DNA of 5,294 bases, from assembly GCA_031264895.1 (NCBI GenBank), contig JAISDI010000006.1, positions 1 through 5,294 on the forward strand, given 5' to 3'. This DNA is from Endomicrobium sp. (lineage in GTDB: Bacteria > Elusimicrobiota > Endomicrobiia > Endomicrobiales > Endomicrobiaceae). The position numbers were made by a program, and so were the translations under genes. The notes under the pieces were generated by a model. That model did not search any database and was not told the origin of the DNA. It was given only the letters and a program-made list of their open reading frames with translations. This document shows positions 5,283-5,294 of this stretch, piece by piece (the first letter of the stretch is position 1; each line of letters starts with the position of its first letter).

Positions 5283-5294
5283 TAAAGGTAAAAG

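Noticed and set aside
5221..5294. Right end or omega RNA of an IS200/IS605-type TnpB element
   Set aside because: The GCCCGTATGGA...CCAACGCCTAAAGG wording is reminiscent of such ends, but the expected perfect terminal hairpin is missing and no tnpB remnant lies upstream. Sequence to the right would be needed.
5100..5294. Known structured RNAs (6S, tmRNA, RNase P, SRP RNA, common riboswitches)
   Set aside because: None of the conserved sequence hallmarks of these families that I can recall is present on either strand.

Overview
This window is AT-rich, with strong Shine-Dalgarno sites and compact bacterial gene packing. It holds three protein genes. Two on the minus strand form a membrane glycosylation pair. 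One on the plus strand encodes an acyl-CoA-condensing enzyme of the DRE-TIM metallolyase family that looks like the Re-face citrate synthase of strict anaerobes. This suggests an anaerobic, low-GC bacterium, for example a clostridial or Elusimicrobiota (Endomicrobium-like) lineage. The taxonomic call is weak because there is no rRNA or other marker gene.

Layout. Positions 1-2289 (minus) are one open reading frame of 763 codons that runs off the left edge. It encodes a GtrII-type polytopic glucosyltransferase with an unusual extra extracytoplasmic domain near its N-terminus that reads like a LamG/concanavalin-A-like jelly roll. Its visible 3' end is a GC-rich pentanucleotide repeat. Positions 2307-3242 (minus) encode a GtrB-like polyprenyl-phosphate glycosyltransferase 17 nt upstream of the GtrII gene in the same operon. 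The likely division of labour is that GtrB charges undecaprenyl phosphate with a sugar on the cytoplasmic side, the lipid-sugar is flipped, and the GtrII protein transfers the sugar to a surface glycan outside. No GtrA flippase gene is visible here.

Positions 3243-3606 are the divergent intergenic region. On the plus side it has a good promoter and a very strong ribosome binding site for the citrate synthase-like gene. On the minus side it has a possible promoter, a 29-codon aromatic-rich mini-ORF with its own ribosome binding site, and a well-formed intrinsic terminator that ends about 55 nt before the GtrB start codon. This layout resembles a transcription attenuator or a short terminated RNA and is one of the two most interesting noncoding signals in the window.

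Positions 3607-4980 (plus) encode the citrate synthase-like enzyme, which would make citrate from acetyl-CoA and oxaloacetate for glutamate synthesis. Positions 4981-5294 hold no gene. The first about 130 bases are A-rich and nearly featureless. The remainder is dense with palindromes: related REP-like units, a hairpin pair that could form a pseudoknot, and a 13-bp stem-loop whose pairing conflicts with a 10-bp inverted repeat. This could be a dispersed repeat cluster or a structured RNA that continues past the right edge.
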